A DNA stretch of 64,000 nt from positions 1,984,001 through 2,048,000 of the forward strand of contig OZ038466.1 in the NCBI GenBank assembly GCA_964036295.1, read 5' to 3'. The notes beneath the pieces are model-generated. The model made no database searches. It saw nothing but the letters and a program-made list of their open reading frames with translations, and had not been told where the DNA came from. This DNA is from Plumapathes pennacea. Taxonomy: Eukaryota; Cnidaria; Anthozoa; Antipatharia; Myriopathidae. Below are positions 37,300 to 48,575 of the stretch, one piece after another (position 1 is the stretch's first letter; every line of letters starts with the position of its first letter). Both the position numbers and the translations under genes were made by a program.

Positions 37300-37305
37300 T
37301 TTATT
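37300..37305 (-). terminator. AATAAA polyadenylation signal of SABATH copy 1
   Basis: AATAAA on the minus strand, 31 bases past the stop codon of SABATH copy 1. Copy 3 has the same signal at almost the same distance. Confidence 0.7.
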
Positions 37306-37336
37306 GAAAATAAAACCAACACTTCACTTGAACAGA

Positions 37337-40300
37337 TTATTTCTTCTTCTCTATCACTACAAATGCGTGAATATAATCTAGTGCGTGGTCTGCTGGGTTC
37401 TTCGCCACTTCCTTTTCGAAACGACCGTAAAACTCGTTCACAATCTTCGTCTTCTCTTCGGGTGAGCGAGAGTCTGATAACCCTAAAATATGAAAATAAC
37501 AAAACTTTCAACAAACTGAAATAACCTCTGTCCTCCGAAGGCAACAGCACATGGGAGAGCAACCACAGTAAGTAGCGAAAATATCGCAATATCTTGTCGA
37601 CACTGATGTACCTGAAGTCAATGGCTGTGCAATTTTATCAACAACTTGTCTTGAAATGTTTGACAATGGACCGTTAAGATGTTTCACTGTGCAACGCGAT
37701 CTCAGAAACGTGCAACGATTTATGCCGAAAAAGTAGAACTGCATGGCCAATTATATTTCGTGCAACGTTGCGCGCAACAACAACAAATTACAAGACAAGT
37801 TACTCAAGTACCCTGTTGCACAGTGTAATATTTCAGCCACTTGTCTTGCAACGGTGCAACAGGGACTCTTTATTGTCGTTTCTAATTTGTGCACAATGAC
37901 CGCAAACCAAAAACTATGGTGATCGCTGACTCATTTCCGAGGTGCTCACCTGACTTGAAGGTGCTGGTACTCCAGCTTCTCAGTGTCCCAACGTACCACT
38001 TGGCATGCGCCTGTGGGTCTCCTCCGTCCTTCATCCACTTCTCGTGGTAAGGGCACCGCACTAACTTGGTTTCCGCGGAAACCAGGGACAGGCCTGCTTT
38101 TCGAACTGGAGAATCTTCAGACTCAAATGGTTTGCTAAATTGCTTCACCGTCCTGTAGTAGTTCTGGAGAGTCGTCCTGTGAAATTCGTCCTGTTGTCGG
38201 AATGGGATAACCATATCTTTTAAAACGTCTTTTCGTCGGAAATGTTCTTGCAGAAAACCCAATTAAGTTTTCTTAAAAAACGGAGGGAGGATGGAAGGGA
38301 AGCATAGAGAGAACAACTGAAAGAAAAAAAGAAGGAAGGAAAAAGGAGAAAGTGGAGTCTCGTACAACTGTAAACACACACACCTGTGTAATGGATCCAT
38401 CATCCACCATCCCTTTCCATAAGTCTCTCATCATGTGGTGCGTAGATACCTTCGCGTTCTCAGTATTTCCTAAGTATCGCCCTTTATCATCAATTGCACA
38501 CGTCGTCACGACCATTGCACCACCTGACAAGTAAACAAACAAACAAACAAACAAACAAACAGATAACACATGACAAAACTTACCAGGACCATTCCACCCT
38601 TAAACAAATCACAAATAGACACGTGACCAAGTGACGTCACTAGTCACCACTCACTCACGGTATGTCTTAAGCGAAGAAACGAGAACGGAATACCTGGAGC
38701 TAATTCTTCAGCCCTCTTTAGCAGTATAGTCTCCCAGTCTCTCTCGGCCTGCTCCCTGAATTTCTCAGCCTCATCTGGATCAGTGATCAATGCACTCTGC
38801 ACTGCGCCCGTAATATGACACGGCATCTTGCTCAAAAATTGCATTGCTGTACCAGAAAATCCCAACTTGACGGAGCCGGACGGGAGGCACTGACTGTAGA
38901 AATTCGTTCCACAAGCCGTCACGAACACGTTGGGAAAGTCCAGATAGTAACTTTTGGGACCAGGAATGAGACCTTATGGAAACAAAAATATACTGTACTT
39001 GTTAATTTCCATTCAGTTTAAACGTTTTGTTCTTCGTTTTGTTCTCATTTCTTAAATACCTTGTAGACGAAGAAACAGCGCCTTGAAGTCATTCACCGGT
39101 TGATCTTCATACGACACATGGATTGGCAACTTGGGCCCATAGGTCTTCCTCAGTTCTTGCACGACCGTGTAGAATAGCGGCATAGATGTCCCACCATCAG
39201 CGCACCCATAGTCCATTATAGTGAAGACCTCTTCAGGTTTGACGTCCATAGACTTGATACACTTCATAACAAGAGGCACACACACTTGAATGGCACTGTA
39301 ACAACCCATGGTGTTGTCGGAGTAGTACCCAGACCCCTCCTGGCCAGCTTCCATGGGGCTGTGTGGGGTCTGAGAAAATGAATTATTATTATTCGGTTCG
39401 GTATACGGAAATCTATCGACGCAGAAGCAGTGAAGAAAGGGTCATGTAATGAGATAAAGAATTGTTTTGATATAAGAGGAATATAACCCCTTTTGACTTT
39501 TTTTAAATATATTTTAAGGACAAAATGCCTCTCCCTGCGGGCAGAATACTCCTCTAGTTGGGCTCCACAAATACAAAAAAAAAAAAAAAAAAAAAACTCC
39601 GATATTTCAGCGAAGGAACAATTACCAGACGGAACAAAACCAAACAGTTCAGTCGGCGGAAGACGAACAATCACCACGAACGGCCAGTTCCGAGGACAGG
39701 CTGATCACCAACACGAGGGGACAAGTCGCGGGAGGATATTTCCTCTCGTGCGCCCCAACCTTATACTCTCGCGTGAAACGTGATTTAAATTAATAGACTC
39801 CAATACGTCACGCCAGTGCATAGCCTCGCAGTATTTGCATTCTCTGCAACTTGGCAGGGGAGAGACGCAGTTTGTCGCATTCTTCGCGCTAGTTCCTTCA
39901 ACATTATGTTTCGAGTAGTTTGCATATATAAACAAATATCTCAGAGCTTATGCAATCTGCAAAGTTGAAACATTGAATTTTGTGATAACAAAGCCGTGTG
40001 TCACGCTCTTCGCTGACCTATTGAATTTGAATTTTGTTCTCCTTTATATAAAGAAGCAAAGAATCAAACCAAGGCCCGGTTCGACTTTTATAGTTCGTGT
40101 TGCACGCCATGTTGGCGTACTAATAAAAGCCGCATACAAAACATACGAACACCAACTATAACCGAGCAATATTAATACGGAATATTAAAGAATTCATGGA
40201 AGATGACGGCAAATAAAGATCTGACAAGTTCCTTGCATAAACGAGGAAACCTGTAGTATCAGGCTAATTTTTCCCCGAAACGAGTCCCTTCGCACTTTCT

Positions 40301-40873
40301 GGGGTCTCAGTTTTCGAGACCTCGGGCCATATAAAAGGCCAGCCAAATGATTGCGAAATTACCGCATTGTCTGACCTACTCAAATTTATGCAATCCGCAA
40401 ACCTGCCAATACATTCAAAGCTGTGTGTCCACGTTCTTCGCTGACTGGCTGAATTGAATGTTTATATTCTAAAATGGATGGCAAGGTATTAACACAGAAT
40501 CAAACCTTGGCCCAATTCAGCAAGCTGCAAAAATCTCGACCCCTCGCAGTATCAAATATTCTCAGATATCCAAACGCAGTCAACTGTCCAAAATTTGGCC
40601 CAGTGATGCCATATCGTTATGTTTACCGAGTCGAAAAGTCAAACTATGCTTAAATGTGATGATCTACACCGAAATCTGGCGATGCATGACCGTGCAATCC
40701 ACCGATATAATCAAGAGAAATCCTGATTGTGTCATGAAGGAACGAGCGGAACTGATACACAAGTACTGCACTGTACTCGAGCGAACCAAACTCGCCTGAA
40801 ATCATTATTTGCTGCTTTCTAACTATTGCATCCAGTTTTATACAGTACTCACGTATGTTTGAGCTCCAGACAT
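37337..40873 (-). CDS. SABATH-type carboxyl methyltransferase, copy 1 (variant active-site motif)
   Basis: Predicted S-adenosylmethionine-dependent methyltransferase acting on small-molecule carboxyl groups; substrate unknown. Coding exons, 5' to 3': 40853-40873, 39060-39369, 38694-38972, 38384-38523, 37950-38190, 37337-37482; 1137 nt, 378 aa. The first exon is only 21 nt (MSGAQTY), then TPHSPMEAG. Visible: GSGYYS near residue 20 (cofactor and substrate pocket), DYGCADGGTSMP near 60 (glycine-rich SAM motif), YEDQPVNDFKALF near 94 (the plant NDxPxNDFN counterpart), ETILLKRAEELAP, and the C-terminal SPEEKTKIV segment. At the family's LxWLSxxP motif (residue 156, Trp in copies 2-4) this copy reads MQFLSKMP. 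In plant salicylate methyltransferase the matching Trp contacts the substrate carboxylate. It shares strand and exon plan with copies 3 and 4, and its promoter abuts the element at 40944-41319. Confidence 0.88.
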
Positions 40874-40943
40874 CACGACGATTGCACGAGTTCTCGTGTT
40901 CTATTGCCTTGATCCCAGGCCTTCCAAGTGAGAACCGACTTAA

Positions 40944-41319
40944 CCTCGGTTCAGACCCCGCTCCTGACATGCGCCGAATCTAATAGTAATAGATTCGACC
41001 CTGGTTCGACATAGGAGCGACTGTTGATTCAAACGTCGAACTTTTCCTGCCGCACCAAATACACAGTAGTGCTTATGTTTAAGGATACATGTTTTTAATT
41101 CAAAATAATTTAAAATAATTCATGATATAGGTACGGCACATGTGAAGAGCGGCGTCTGAATTAACGGTCGGATTATGCGACAGCGTCAGTCGAACCTAAT
41201 ACTGCTGCCGTACCTAATTCAAATATGCCGAACCTAATTGATTCAGACGCCGCTCTTCTGCCGTACTTAATTCAAGCATTAGGTTCGGCGCATGTCAGGA
41301 GCGGCGTCTGAACCGGGCC
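40944..41319. mobile_element. Inverted-repeat element flanked by TTAA (piggyBac-like MITE)
   Basis: The ends pair as inverted repeats: left CCTCGGTTCAGACC..GCTCCTGACATGCGCCGAA, right read inward GGCCCGGTTCAGACGCCGCTCC and on. TTAA lies directly outside both ends (40940-40943 and 41320-41323), the target duplication typical of piggyBac. The interior contains smaller inverted copies of the GAGCGGCGTCTGAA and GCCGTACCTAATTCAA segments but no ORF. It begins 70 bases upstream of the first exon of SABATH copy 1, so it overlies that promoter. Its ends resemble those of the family at 3847-3984. Confidence 0.75.
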
Positions 41320-41439
41320 TTAAGGTCTTCAGGTTTTGCTTTCATTTTGGGAGATTTTTAACCTGTTTTGAGGTTCACAAACATAGTCGTTGAAGCTCAT
41401 TGAATATGCGCGCCGCATGTGATTTGTCTTTAAAAATTA

Positions 41440-42370
41440 ACGGGAAAAACTAAACAGGAAAAAACAGACAGGAAAAAGTGCAGTACAGCAATATTCCGGC
41501 TGTCTTGTGTGATCTAGTGATCAGTTCAGTATACTCAGTGTGAAGTTAGTGAATAAAATGATAATGAAGCTGACAAACTTCAGCTGACGCAAGAAAAGTA
41601 TAATCTTGTTAAACACCATCGGACTTCCTACGCGCGATGAAATAAACTTGACAGACTGCAAGACTTAGGGACAGGACGAACTAATGAAAAAAAAAAAGGT
41701 TTTTTGAAATGACCACCAAACTTACCAACTGCGCCAGAAGATGCGAGCACAATTAAGGCAAGTCTGCCGTATTTTTGTTATGTTTTCAACACCAGAAAAC
41801 ATTCCTTAGGTAAGTCAAAGACCGTAGCAATAAGCTCCCGTTATTTCAGAAATTGCTTCCTTTAACAAAGGGTATATTAGGATATAAGTGACTTTTTGCG
41901 GTTTGTGTGCTACAGTATACGCACGTCAACAAACTGCGAAAGACCTGCAAACAGCACGTTCGCGAACTGTACTGTCAACATACTCATACAGTCATATCTC
42001 AGATTAAAATTAACACCTTCAAGGGCGTTTTCAAGAACACGAGAGCAACTTCATGAAAAAGCAATACACGCCTCGTTTATCATAAGGACAGTTATTAACA
42101 TCGAAAATCGTTTGATGTTATAAACATACTGAATAGCTTCTATAATAAGTACAACAATAAGTTTGGCATGCATAAATACTGCACAAGATTTTGATCCAAC
42201 AACATTTCTTTTTTGCAAATTTACCGCAGCTTTGAAATATAATTTTCATTTCCAAACCCTCGCTATTTCGCTGGCTTTGAAAAGAAGATTGACTCCTGGA
42301 AAAAAGCCGATCTTTTCCCGCTAATTGCGTTCCAATGGCATTACTCAAGGCACACCATACGAGAGGAGGC
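41440..42370. repeat. Inverted copy of the 1-640 block with a Ly6 signal-exon remnant
   Basis: Matches the left edge of the window in reverse orientation. On the minus strand, about 41726-41773, a hydrophobic stretch (KYGRLALIVLASSGAV) is followed by a good donor (GTAAGT). It resembles the signal-peptide exon of the Ly6 gene at 43.0 kb, but no ATG precedes it (in-frame TAA two codons upstream) and no downstream Ly6 exon follows. It is read as the relic of a further Ly6 duplicate. Confidence 0.6.
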
Positions 42371-42392
42371 ATGAACAATTTTAAATTGGCAG

Positions 42393-42398
42393 TTTATT
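42393..42398 (-). terminator. AATAAA polyadenylation signal of the Ly6 gene
   Basis: AATAAA on the minus strand, about 190 bases beyond the Ly6 stop codon. Confidence 0.5.
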
Positions 42399-42587
42399 CA
42401 AAAGCATAAAACACGCGCCTAGCTTACACTTGACACGTTATGGAACCCGGTCTCAGCTACATTCAATCGAAACGCTTGGGAGTCAGTAAAAAAAAAAAAT
42501 GTATGACAGTCAAAATGCAAAACTAATCAAATCAAAGTTGGACTAATTCAACAACTTGTCCGAGCTCATCTCGCTGGCTTGGGTTTC

Positions 42588-43040
42588 TCACTTGAAGAAC
42601 GGGAACACAGCGAACAGGGAGCACAGAGAGACGAGTAAGACGCTGAAGGTCGGGGCGGCTCCAGAGTTACACAGATCAGTATCACAACAGCCAACTGCAC
42701 AATCATCCAGATCACCTTTCTCTTTAGCTGTTTCGCAAAATGCAGCTGTAAGTTTACATTGGCCTTCGGTGCCACAGCCCCTGTTTACCATCTCGGTACC
42801 GCTCTTGTCCTTGGACCAGCTTCTGAAGCAGCGGTCCGCACCAGAAGGGCAGGTCGTTGTATTATCATTGCTGCTACCGCAGTTTTCGCATTGATAGCAC
42901 TTCAGAGACAGAGCTACAATGAAGACCAAGATCGCAACAATCAGTTCCCGAGTTTAACTAAGTAATAAAAGGAGAAGTTAGGAAAACTTACCGACTGCGA
43001 AAGATCCGAGCAAAATCACGGAAATCAGGACGAACTTTAT
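42588..43040 (-). CDS. Ly6/uPAR-domain protein, predicted GPI-anchored; start codon uncertain
   Basis: Two exons. Exon 1 (from about 43040 to 42992) encodes a signal peptide core, KFVLISVILLGSFAV. A short intron follows, and exon 2 (42588-42913) encodes LSLKCYQCENCGSS, then CFRSW, RGCGTEGQC, and the diagnostic CCDTDLCN. Last comes a hydrophobic tail (FSVLLVSLCSLFAVFPFF) typical of a GPI-anchor signal. The spacing of the cysteines fits one three-finger Ly6/uPAR domain. Such proteins are secreted or cell-surface and often bind receptors or other surface proteins; the partner is unknown. The codon where ATG is expected (43038-43040) reads ATA, and no in-frame ATG lies upstream in the exon, so translation may fail, start at a near-cognate codon, or use another first exon. 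It sits between SABATH copies 1 and 2. Confidence 0.75.
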
Positions 43041-43104
43041 CTTGAAGAGAAGCAGTCTTCGTCTATTAAAGTCACTGCCGTCAGTGCTTCATTTTATGTC
43101 TGTC

Positions 43105-43112
43105 CTTTTATT
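43105..43112 (-). promoter_or_regulatory. TATA-like element of the Ly6 gene
   Basis: CAATAAAAGG on the minus strand, about 65 bases upstream of the expected start codon. This position suits a TATA box for a short 5' UTR. Confidence 0.4.
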
Positions 43113-43312
43113 GAGGATGAAAACTAGCCAATTACAAAGCGAGAAACTGAAGTGTTATGTTTACACCCATTGTAGCACGTACTGAGCATAATGACGTCGT
43201 GCGCATGACATATTGCCGCATTCAATTGGCCAGAATACGTCAAGTGAGGAATCCGGACAAACGTTTCCGGTCGTCTAAAATCGTGTCTCTGGTGCTTTTA
43301 TTGTCGTCGTGC

Positions 43313-43363
43313 GCATGTACATATGGCCGCGTTCAATAATTGAACGCGGCCATATGCACATGC
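43313..43363. repeat. 51-bp palindrome between Ly6 and SABATH copy 2
   Basis: Arms of 25 bases (including CATATGGCCGCGTTCAAT) surround a single central A at 43338, with one mismatch. It is flanked by two direct copies of CGTTTCCGGTCGTCTAAAAT at about 43263 and 43424. The arrangement looks like a small foldback element or the junction of an inverted duplication. Confidence 0.8.
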
Positions 43364-43689
43364 ACGTGAAGTATTGTGGCCAATTATTGGCGACAGTACT
43401 TCACGTGAGGAAGCTGGACAGACGTTTCCGGTCGTCTAAAATCGTATCTTTGGAGCATTTAGTGTGCTGCCTTTTTCGTCGGCAGCAACAATGAAGTTTG
43501 CCATGCATAAATACTGCACAAGATTCTGATCACTGGGATAAGTCCCCAATCCCACAACATTTCTCTTTGCATATTTACCTTCGCCTCGAAATATAGTTTT
43601 CATTTCCAAACCCTCGCTTTTTCTCTATTTACAAAGAACAAGGTTTGCCCCGAAAAAAGCCTGGGTACGAGGATGCCGTAGTTAGGAAA

Positions 43690-44232
43690 CAGCAGACAGG
43701 TGATCTGTAGCGAGTTTTGCGGCCCGACCTTGTTTAGGTCCTTAAATTCGTCTTGGAGGTTATTCTCTCTTATGAGAGAGCGCTCTTCTGAAATCCTCCC
43801 GAAAAGAGAAAATTCCCTTCATGCTCCCCGTATCGAATTTTACGATCACTTGCTGCGACCTCTCGTGAGGGTCACTTTATGTGACATGATGAGCTTAGGT
43901 TACCTGGATACCGTCGGACATGCACAGTGGAGCGATTGTTCACGCGGAAGGCCCTGTGTTCGTGGTAACCCGATTGCAACTCCCTTCGACTTCATCGAGG
44001 AACTCGCGCCACCGTCGTGATGTGTGCAGCTCAAACCTACGTGAGTAACTGAAAGAAACTGTGTACAGTAGTTAGAAAGCAGCAGATAGGTGATCTGAAG
44101 CGAGTTTGGTGGCCCGACCTCCAAACCTCCGTCTTCCTTAAATTTCGTCTGGGAGGTTATTCTCTCTCATGAGCGGAGAGCGCTCTTCTGAAATCTTTCC
44201 GAAAGAGAAAATTCCCTTCATGCTCCTCTCAG
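43690..44232. repeat. Direct repeats flanking exon 1 of SABATH copy 2
   Basis: A segment of about 145 bases (with GGTGATCTG.AGCGAGTTT, GGAGGTTATTCTCTCT, AGCGCTCTTCTGAAATC and GAGAAAATTCCCTTCATGCTC) occurs at 43690-43835 and again at 44085-44232. The 21-nt first coding exon lies between them, so one copy is in the promoter and one in intron 1. Confidence 0.8.
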
Positions 44233-47200
44233 TAGTTAGCAGCAGATTGAGGCGAGCTTTGTTCGCTGAGGTGCATGCTCGTTTTATAGTCACACACAGT
44301 CGTGCATCGCTAGATTTACTTGTAGATCATTACATTTAGCCATGCTTTGACTTTTCGAATCGGTAAACTTAACGAAAATGCATCACTGCGGACCAAATTT
44401 TAGAACATATGACTGCGTTATACAATATCTGAGGACATTTGATACTGAGCTTTGCATGCAGTTTTATATTAGTTCAGCAACATGCATGAATGCCTTTCAT
44501 TTGCGGCATGAACTAAAGCTGATTTTGGGTCTCAGTCTGATTCTGTCCATCCACTTTAAAGGAGTTACAAAGCAACACTGGCCGAATTTATACCACGTAC
44601 AAATTATCCATCAAAATTAGACTCCGTGTTTAAACATGGTGACTGACTCGTCTAGATGGAGATCTGATCTCTAATGCAAATTTCAAACGTCCCGACAGAA
44701 GCTTCGCATCTACCCATAAATTAACGCGGTGAAGGCTTCTCTCGTAACGAGCGCGTCTCTTGCCCAGTGTCAATCGTCCATTCTTTTGGAATACATGTCA
44801 TTCATTAATTGAAACAAAGCTTTTTGGTTTTCGTTAAATAAAATTATCATGTAGTATTTTACCTCGCGTTTATGAAAAAAAAAAATGTGAATACATATTG
44901 CCTCCGCGCACTTTACTTCCCCACCCTATTTTTAAAAACGCTTTTACCAAGGCGCAAGGACTGGTAAAGAAAGCTCTCTCCCTCCTTCCCCACCCTACCC
45001 CCACCCCCTCCCCCCCCCCCCCCCCCCCCCTGCGTCCTATTCCGAGCCAAAACAGCTGTTTATACCTCCAGAAATCTGGAAGATTTTGTCACAACCCTTC
45101 GGTTTTCAAGCTCACTGCATGTTCATAATTGATAAAACGAATATCTATTACCCCTGATGTTCTCAGAGTAAACTTGTCGGTGTTACAGTTTCCACAGATC
45201 CCTCACAGCCCTATGGAATCTGGCCCGGATGGGTCTGGGTACTACAGTAATAAGACCTTGGGAACGTACCCTATTATGGAAATATGCAAACCCGTGCTTC
45301 TAAAGTATATCAAGTCTATTGACGTCAAGCCTGGTGAGGTATTCACTATAATGGACTATGGGTGCGCTGATGGCGGGACATCTATGCCGCTATTCTACGC
45401 ATGCGTACAGGAACTGAGGAAGATCTATGGGCCCAAGTTGCCAATCCACGTGACGTATGAAGATCAACCGGTGAATGACTTCAAGGCACTGTTTCTATTT
45501 CTGCAAGGTTAGTTTCTGTGCACAATGTCCATTACAGCAATCTGTGATTTCTGAATTTTGTGCATGATAACGTTGGTATCTAATCTATCTAAAGTTTAGA
45601 CAATTGTCAGGTCGAGTTTAATGTGTTGAATTTCTTCTCTTCCTTCTTCTAATTTTATTAGTTTCTACTGTCTGACAAAGAGTGATCCGATCTGGTCTAA
45701 ATTTGAACCGTTTTCTTACCATCACCCATTCAGTTGTATAATAGACGTAGAACACAAGTATCGTTTCAATAGCTACGAGAATTATTTCGTTTTGTTTCCA
45801 TAAGGTCTCATTCCTGGTCCCAAAAGTTACTATCTGGACTTCCCCAACGTGTTCGTGACGGCTTGTGGAACGAATTTCTTCAGTCAGTGCGTCCCGTCTG
45901 GTACCGTCAAGTTGGGCTTTTCTTGTACAGCATTGCACTGGTTGAGCAGGATACCGTGTCACATCACAGGCGCAATTCATCATACAATGATCTCTGATCC
46001 AGAAGAAGCTGAGAAATTCAGGGAGCAGGCCGAGAAAGACTGGGAGACCATTCTACTGAAGAGAGCTGAAGAGTTAGCTACAGGTACCAAACATTCGTTC
46101 GTGACCCCCTAAATAAGACCAACCCAGCCTTCTGTTCGGACAAACCGTGAGGAAATAGTGACACGACGCTCGTCATTTGTTGACTTGTTTATTTGTTGAC
46201 TTGTTTAGGGGGTGCAATGATCCTGGCGACGTGTGCGACTGATGATGAAGGACAATTCCTTGGAAATACCAAGAACTCCAAGGTGTCGGCTCTCCGGTTG
46301 ATGGGCGACTTCTGGAAAGGGATGGTGGATGATGGTTCCATTACACAGGTATGTGTATTTACAGTTGTACGAGACTTCCATTATTCGCATTCCCTCTCCT
46401 CTGCCTCCTCCCTTCCTTTCATCCTCTCTCCTTGTTCTTCCTTCTCTCTGCTTCCCTTCCATCCTTTTCCGTAATCTATTGAAAACTTTGATTTTCTTGC
46501 AAGAACATTTCCAGTATATTTCATAACAAACGATGCACATTACCCCATTCCACAACAGGACGAATTCCACAGGACTAATATCCAGAACTACTACAGAACT
46601 GTGAAAGAATTTAAGAAACCATTTGAGTCTGAAGATTCGCCAGTTCGCAAGGTAGGTCTGTCCCTGGTTTCCATAGAAACCAAGTTAGTGCGGTGCCCTT
46701 TCCACGAGAAGTGGATGAAGGACGGAGGAGACCCAAAGGCGCATGCCAAGTGGTACGTTGGGACATTTAGGAGCTGGAGTACCAACATATTCAAGTCAGG
46801 TCAGTGTCACGGAAATATGTCAGTGATAAACTTACTTTTTGTTCAATTTTTTTTTATAGTTTGCCGTTGCCAGACAAGTTCCTGAAGAAGTATAACAGGC
46901 GGCACCTTAGCACATTGTCTCGCATTCTTTATTTTGTTGCGCACAACGTTGCAATACTTTTCCCAATGATTGCATCAATTTCAATCGTCGTTCCACAGTT
47001 TAGCAACCCTCCCCCTCCCATAAACTTGTGTCGCAATTTTCCCGAGTGCGATTAGGAGCGCAACGGCTTTTGTTAGAATCGTTCAAATGTCGGCGCGCCA
47101 TGCAGTCACGAGTTCTCCCCAGCCTTTTTCGGCTTTGATCGTTGCAAGATGCTCGGATCGCGTTGCACAGTATAACATCTGAAAGATCCATTTTCAATTA

Positions 47201-47507
47201 TTGCAAGACCAGTTGCTGATAAAATTTCACATTGCAAACTGCACATTGTGGAGAAGCCGTATGAAGATATTGCGATATTTTCGTTACTCAGTTTTGGTTG
47301 GCCGATTTTAACTCATTTCAGTTCGTTAAAATTTGTTACATTTTTTCCTTTTTTTTTTCAGGGTTATCAGACTCTCGCTCACCCGAAGAGAAGACGAAAA
47401 TTGTTGAGGAGTATTTCCACCGCTTCGAAGAGGAAGTCGCCAAGAATCCAACAGACCATGCACTGGATTATGTGCACGCATTTGTAGTGATGGAAAAGAA
47501 TAAATAA
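44020..47507 (+). CDS. SABATH-type carboxyl methyltransferase, copy 2
   Basis: Predicted cytosolic SAM-dependent carboxyl methyltransferase; no signal peptide or membrane helix; substrate unknown. Coding exons: 44020-44040, 45198-45507, 45805-46083, 46209-46348, 46559-46799, 47362-47507; 1137 nt, 378 aa, typical of the family (about 350-390). Exon 1 is 21 nt (MCAAQTY). Visible: GSGYYS at 19-24; DYGCADGGTSMP near 60-71; YEDQPVNDFKALF near 94-106; GTNFFSQCVPSGTVKLGF leading to LHWLSRIP (Trp156), which aligns without gaps to the plant motif GSFYGRLFP...LMWLSQVP; GNTKNSKV; FESEDSPV; and C-terminal PEEKTKIVEEYFHRFEEEV. A methionine inside exon 2 (PHSPME) could be mistaken for the start, but all copies share exon 1, and copy 4 lacks that methionine. 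AATAAA follows at 47533-47538. Confidence 0.9.
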
Positions 47508-47532
47508 TCTGTTTGGGATTAAATTTACTCTA

Positions 47533-47538
47533 AATAAA
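47533..47538 (+). terminator. AATAAA polyadenylation signal of SABATH copy 2
   Basis: AATAAA 26 bases past the stop codon of SABATH copy 2. A fragment of the family A MITE end (GCCGAACTTCACATGCGTCG) begins right after it. Confidence 0.7.
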
Positions 47539-48203
47539 ACATTGCCGAACTTCACATGCGTCGTAGTTTTTAAGCTGTTTGTTAAGCTCTTAAACATTCA
47601 CTGTTTCAGTTGCTTTTACCCATCTTGCGCAACCTGACACAACCCATTACCCTTTAGAATCGTTCATCTGCTTTTACTAGGAGACCTCTGCACTCTTTGT
47701 TTCATTTACTCTCCTACTTTTTACAATTATTATTTACCTACTATTTACTCTCACGTATCGCTCTTCGGTTGCGATAAAAGCTGCACTTGAATACCACGAG
47801 CAGTGTTGTCCATTTCGTCCAGAGAAAGTTTACATTCGAATTACGACTGCTACATCCTGTCATAGAAGCTTGAATAATAAATTTAGCTCCCTGCCAAAGG
47901 AAAATCTTAACTTTTAGGGAAAACTCTTGACTTTTGACAAAAACTGAGAGGTAGTAACGTTTTTCGTAAAAAGCAGCATAAGCCTACCGAGTTACCAGGT
48001 GATCCGCTGACCAGACATCGCAGGCGGTTTACGCATGCGCACCATTATTGCAACCTGTCATTGGCACAAACTTTTAAAAAGGATACGTGATGAACCTAAC
48101 AGCCAATGAAGTTCATAAAGACCTGGCATGATGTGGGTATACCTCCCCATGTTCAGTACTAGTCTCTTCACGAGTCCTAACTTGTCGAACGGTGGAATAT
48201 TTG
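47539..48203. other. Spacer between convergent SABATH copies 2 and 3, left part
   Basis: The axis region of the inverted duplication. Apart from the MITE end fragment next to the polyadenylation signal, no gene or repeat was recognised. Confidence 0.45.
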
Positions 48204-48290
48204 GCCTGTTTCAAACGTCGAACTTCACATGCGTCGAATACAATGCAAAGGAGCAAAATCTCATATTGTATTCGACGCAATTGTGACTTT
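48204..48290. mobile_element. Short inverted-repeat element (MITE), family A, second copy
   Basis: The left end GCCTGTTTCAAACGTCGAAC continues to TCGAATACAAT, and the inverted TTGTATTCGACGCAATTG follows after about 35 bases. The right end is truncated or diverged compared with the copy at 3847-3984. It lies in the spacer between the two arms of the SABATH inverted duplication. Confidence 0.7.
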
Positions 48291-48544
48291 AAAATATGGA
48301 ACAGCAGAACACCCTACCACATCGAGGGATACACTCAGCTCATAACCATCACGGATGACCTTTTGTAAACAGTCCCTATTCCAGCACTGGACACATTTAT
48401 GCTACACAAAAGTATTTTAATGAAATCAACTTCAGTTTAAACTCACGCAAACGTCTACATGCACCAAAATAGTGAAGAACAGAAACAAATAAAACATCCC
48501 AAACAACGGATGGAGAGACCCATCCCATTACTCAGCAGAGCTCA

Positions 48545-48550
48545 TTTATT
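48545..48550 (-). terminator. AATAAA polyadenylation signal of SABATH copy 3
   Basis: AATAAA on the minus strand, 25 bases past the stop codon of SABATH copy 3, matching copy 2. Confidence 0.7.
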
Positions 48551-48575
48551 CAGAGTAGATTTAATCCTCAACAAA

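Noticed and set aside
39264-39677. 137-codon minus-strand ORF upstream of SABATH copy 1 exon 2
   Set aside because: It crosses the acceptor of exon 2 in the wrong frame and includes a poly-A tract; intron sequence.
43700-44020. 106-codon plus-strand ORF upstream of SABATH copy 2
   Set aside because: Lies in the promoter/direct-repeat block, is not shared by other copies and has no recognisable domain.
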